Source of the DNA: Mucilaginibacter defluvii
GTDB taxonomy: Bacteria; Bacteroidota; Bacteroidia; Sphingobacteriales; Sphingobacteriaceae
DNA: 64,000 bases
Assembly (NCBI RefSeq): GCF_039543225.1
Contig: NZ_BAABJI010000002.1
Span: forward strand, 124,001-188,000
Reading direction: 5' to 3'
The translations under genes and the position numbers were made by a program. The number at the start of each line of letters is the position of its first letter. Within the stretch, counting starts at the first letter, position 1. Under the pieces are notes generated by a model, which saw only the letters and a list, made by a program, of their open reading frames with translations, did not search any database and was not told where the DNA came from. Below are positions 61,243 through 64,000 of the stretch, piece after piece.

Positions 61243-62631
61243 ATGAAAAAGTTTTTAATGCTTAGCGCAGCTGCGGCAACCCTTGCTTTCAGCAGCTGTA
61301 AAAAAGAATCGGCACCGGCTACTGAAGCTGCCGCTGATACTTTTGGTCCGGTAAAAACAAACGCTGTTGATTATGTTCAAAGCAATTTACCTAAAAAAAC
61401 ATTACAAGGTAACTACAGCACAAACCTTTCACTTAGCAATGACACCGTTTATGTTTTAAAAGGTATCGTAGCTGTTGACAATGCTACAATGACCATTGAA
61501 GCCGGTACAGTAATTATTGGTGAAGTTGATGCAAATAACAAACCAGGTACCCTGGTAATTTGCCGTCATGCTACAGTTCAGGCTGTTGGTACAGCGTCAG
61601 CGCCAATTATTTTTACCAGTGGTAAATTGCTTGATGGCAATACCTTTACTACTGCTGCTCCTGGCGATTTTGGTGGAGTTATCCTTTTAGGTCAGGCTCC
61701 ATGTAACGTAGCTAATAAAACTATTGAAGGTTTAGATGCTATTGAACCTTTTGATAACCGTTTTGGCGGCAGCGTTGCTAACCACTCATCAGGTACGCTT
61801 AAATATGTACGTATCGAGTTCGGCGGTTACATTCTTTCAGCTAATAACGAAGTTAACGGTTTAACTTTAGGTGGCGTAGGCAGCGGTACTACTTTAGATC
61901 ATATTGAAGTAGCTTACGGCAAAGATGACTCTTTCGAGTTTTTCGGTGGTACTGTAAACGCAACTTACCTGGTATCAATCGCTCCTGACGATGATAACTT
62001 TGACTTTGACAACGGTTATACCGGTACTATTCAGTACGGTTTAGCTATTGCTGACGCTTATGCTACACACAGCGCAAGCAGCGGTAACAGCGATTCAAAC
62101 GGTATCGAGTCAGACAATAACGCACCTGCTGAAGATGCTAACTACGCTATCACTCCAAAAACACACCCTAAGCTTAAAAACTTTACCATTATTGGTGCTC
62201 CTGCTTTAAACAGCTGGTCTGCTCCGGGTTACCTGTATGCTGCACGTATCAGAAGAGGTTCTGAAATTGATTTTGAAAACTCTATCATCCTTGGCTATCC
62301 ACAAGGTTTAGTTTTTGATGCCACTACTCAGGATTTTGTTACCAACAACGTGTCTGTTGTTAAAAACAACGTGCTTACCGCATTCCAAACTTCAATTAGC
62401 CCAACCAGCTTAAATAATAAAGCTGATGCAAACGGTAATAAAAGAAATGTTTGGGCTGCAAATGGCAACTCATATGCAAGGTTAACTCAACCTTTCCTTA
62501 ACAACAGCAACGTTCAGGTTAACCCAATCAACACCAGCGCATCACCTGCAACTGCAGGCGGCTGGGGCGCTTTCAATACACAAAGCCGTCCGTTCTGGGG
62601 TAACACTACCTGGATGAAATACTACTATTGA
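61243..62631 (+). CDS. Beta-helix lipoprotein associated with the TonB receptor
   Basis: The 462-residue protein has a lipobox (TLAFSSCKKES, acylated C19). A right-handed beta-helix-like body has repeated turns (TMTIEAGTVIIGEVD, GTLKYVRIEFGGYILSANNE, GTTLDHIEVAYGKDDSFEFF, NDNF-type acidic loops DDDNFDFDNG). Acidic, Asn-rich turns suggest calcium or cation binding. It lies 52 bases after the receptor gene. Codons are shifted toward GCT, GTT, ACT and GGT compared with neighbours, as in highly expressed genes, so it may be an abundant surface partner of the receptor. It is not a SusD homologue. Confidence 0.82.
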   Translation: MKKFLMLSAAAATLAFSSCKKESAPATEAAADTFGPVKTNAVDYVQSNLPKKTLQGNYSTNLSLSNDTVYVLKGIVAVDNATMTIEAGTVIIGEVDANNKPGTLVICRHATVQAVGTASAPIIFTSGKLLDGNTFTTAAPGDFGGVILLGQAPCNVANKTIEGLDAIEPFDNRFGGSVANHSSGTLKYVRIEFGGYILSANNEVNGLTLGGVGSGTTLDHIEVAYGKDDSFEFFGGTVNATYLVSIAPDDDNFDFDNGYTGTIQYGLAIADAYATHSASSGNSDSNGIESDNNAPAEDANYAITPKTHPKLKNFTIIGAPALNSWSAPGYLYAARIRRGSEIDFENSIILGYPQGLVFDATTQDFVTNNVSVVKNNVLTAFQTSISPTSLNNKADANGNKRNVWAANGNSYARLTQPFLNNSNVQVNPINTSASPATAGGWGAFNTQSRPFWGNTTWMKYYY

Positions 62632-62675
62632 TCTGCAAACATCGTAATTACATAATTTACCCTGTTTGTTTGACG

Positions 62676-62710
62676 AATCTGCGCTTTAATATTTAAAGCG
62701 CAGATTTTTT
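62676..62710 (+). terminator. Rho-independent terminator after the beta-helix lipoprotein
   Basis: AATCTGCGCTTTAA (62676-62689) pairs perfectly with TTAAAGCGCAGATT (62693-62706) around TAT, followed by a T-run to 62710. The third lipoprotein gene (62735) therefore needs read-through or its own promoter. Confidence 0.92.
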
Positions 62711-62734
62711 CATATTCACCATAACCGTTTTGGT

Positions 62735-63553
62735 ATGCAAATTAAAATATTACCCATAATTAACCGCGTTGTTTTTTTTGCCGTGTTGGCAAGTATAGCT
62801 GTTGCCTGTAAAAAAGAAGTTTACCGACCCGGTATAGCCTCCGGCACCCGCTTTCCGAAGCTGATTGTAAACGGCTTTAGCCTTGATAGCATACAGATAA
62901 GAATCGGGCCGAAAAGCATAGCGGCCGGTTACTTGTTTGAAGATATTTCTGCCAATGCATTCGTGGTACCGTTTGATAGTACGCAAACGCTGAGCCGTAT
63001 TGTGATGTATAAAAAAGATGGAAGCACACCTTACCAGGGCAGCCAGATCAATTTTAAAGATAAGTACCGGGATACAACCTTAAACGTTTTTTTTGACGGG
63101 AAAACCATCGAGTATAACCCCGTTTTAAAAAAGCCGATGGCTGGTAAAATGGGGCTGCGGATAAACTTCCGGTCAATAGCCTCAAATTACCGCGGGGCAG
63201 TTGATATAGCGATATACGAGCGTTACGCTGATAGTGAAGGCAATACCCTGATCAAGCCCGAAGCGCAGGTTATAAAAAATGTTAAGCGGGATGAATTTAG
63301 CCCCTATGTGGAGATTAATGGACCAACTACCGCCGATAATTTTTTAGATTATATATTTTATGTGCGTATGGCTGGTACTGATAACGCTATTAATTATCCT
63401 AACGGGGTTACGGTTACTCCTTTTGAGACATTCCCTTTTCAACCCGATTATACCTCGCTGTTAACGATAAACGATATAAGGCTTGTTACCGAGAACCCGA
63501 ACCGGATAATTTACAGCATAACTGATCGCGCTAACGCGTTTCCTCAGGAATAG
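62735..63553 (+). CDS. Lipoprotein of unknown function
   Basis: The 272-residue protein has a lipobox (FFAVLASIAVACKKEVYR, acylated C25) and a beta-rich body without a recognised domain. It shows GTRFPKLIVNGFSLDSIQIR, FVVPFDSTQTLSRIVMYKKDG, and FDGKTIEYNPVLKKPM. It follows the beta-helix lipoprotein but after a strong terminator, so it may be a separate unit; it is convergent with the S41 peptidase gene with 3 bases between stops. The name DUF-type cannot be given. Confidence 0.72.
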   Translation: MQIKILPIINRVVFFAVLASIAVACKKEVYRPGIASGTRFPKLIVNGFSLDSIQIRIGPKSIAAGYLFEDISANAFVVPFDSTQTLSRIVMYKKDGSTPYQGSQINFKDKYRDTTLNVFFDGKTIEYNPVLKKPMAGKMGLRINFRSIASNYRGAVDIAIYERYADSEGNTLIKPEAQVIKNVKRDEFSPYVEINGPTTADNFLDYIFYVRMAGTDNAINYPNGVTVTPFETFPFQPDYTSLLTINDIRLVTENPNRIIYSITDRANAFPQE

Positions 63554-63556
63554 TAA

Positions 63557-64000
63557 TTACTTAACATTTAACGCTGCCTTTGCGGCGTAATCAGATGCTG
63601 AATTATATAATTCGGCATTTTTTGTTTGCCTTGACGTGATGCTTAAGGCTTCGGAGCCGTTTATCAACGCGAGGGTGTGTTTCAAAATAGGGTCAAACTC
63701 GTTGCCAAATGGCTGTAAAGGCAAATTATCCCACTCGTTAACCGTCTCGGCGGGTGTGATGCCGCCGGAGTAGTTTCCGGCACCTAAGGCGTTGTAAAGC
63801 TTATAAACAATTGGGTACATAGTCCAGTTGATCCTTTTCGGCGTTCGTTTATCGCTGATGGTGATTGAGGCCTCATCTTTTCCGAGGGTTGTTTGGCCTA
63901 TTTGTATTACATTGATATATGGCTTTAAGTTATTGATCACCAACTCCGCGGCTGAAGCAGTTGCCCCGGTTGTTAACACAAACAACCTTTTAAGACTTAG
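63557..64000 (-). CDS. S41-family peptidase, C-terminal part (5' end missing)
   Basis: The frame is open to the right edge, so the gene begins outside the window and only ~148 C-terminal residues are seen. The catalytic serine region is FVLTTGATASAAELVINNLK, the S41 (C-terminal processing protease/tricorn) pattern with the serine in TASAAE. QIGQTTLGKDEASITI with the catalytic lysine position and the YPIVYKLYNA segment follow. A signal peptide and the PDZ domain would lie in the missing part. Proteins of this class in Bacteroidota are often surface lipoproteins. Confidence 0.85.
   Translation of the reverse strand, partial: LSLKRLFVLTTGATASAAELVINNLKPYINVIQIGQTTLGKDEASITISDKRTPKRINWTMYPIVYKLYNALGAGNYSGGITPAETVNEWDNLPLQPFGNEFDPILKHTLALINGSEALSITSRQTKNAELYNSASDYAAKAALNVK

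Overview
The window looks like chromosomal DNA from a member of the Bacteroidota, most likely a Sphingobacteriaceae genus such as Mucilaginibacter or Pedobacter. The evidence is a SusC/SusD pair, three TonB-dependent receptors (two of them with N-terminal carboxypeptidase-regulatory-like domains and PepSY partners), lipoproteins with a Cys-Lys-Lys start to the mature protein, and several Bacteroidetes-type promoters (TTTG, 19-21 bp, TAnnTTTG). The genus call is an inference from gene content. No phage, CRISPR, conjugative or complete insertion-sequence genes were seen.

Bases 1-17660 are an exopolysaccharide locus. It holds an O-antigen ligase/polymerase (cut by the left edge), a GT4 and six other glycosyltransferases (two of them a tandem duplication), a flippase, a hexapeptide acyltransferase and an initiating sugar-phosphate transferase. 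Signalling genes are mixed in. A four-gene operon encodes a membrane protein, a receiver-SpoIIE phosphatase, a STAS antagonist and an RsbW-like kinase. A stand-alone response regulator lies directly upstream of the sugar transferase, and a hybrid PAS kinase with receiver and Hpt domains is divergent from it. The sugar transferase carries an N-terminal degenerate receiver and a four-cysteine insertion, which suggests that chain initiation may be controlled directly by the signalling proteins.

Bases 17751-22715 hold a signalling and redox group: a ZnF-UBP protein, a receiver/thioredoxin-like/thioredoxin-reductase-like fusion without its redox cysteines, a cyclic-nucleotide-domain histidine kinase and a PAS histidine kinase. 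After small genes (TfoX-N, DUF3575-like) comes a TonB receptor/PepSY iron module on the minus strand. A second such module lies at 53592-57418 on the plus strand. The two share a 15-base promoter motif (14/15 identical) at the same distance from the -33 box, so they are probably controlled by one regulator.

Bases 27785-37433 are about amino acids: a DAACS symporter, an M1-type peptidase, and a complete trans-4-hydroxyproline catabolic operon (deaminase of the DapA family, 2-oxoglutarate-semialdehyde dehydrogenase, 4-hydroxyproline epimerase, D-hydroxyproline dehydrogenase) followed by an AraC regulator. Next is a large secreted DUF5695-like protein, two small secreted proteins, and a SusC/SusD locus with two surface lipoproteins of the DUF4959/DUF5000 and DUF4998/DUF5013 types (42744-50472). 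The locus has no classical glycoside hydrolase.

The right part has tRNA-Gly(GCC), a GH114-type lipoprotein, a manganese catalase, the second iron module, a third TonB receptor followed by a beta-helix lipoprotein and another lipoprotein, and the C-terminal end of an S41 peptidase cut by the right edge.
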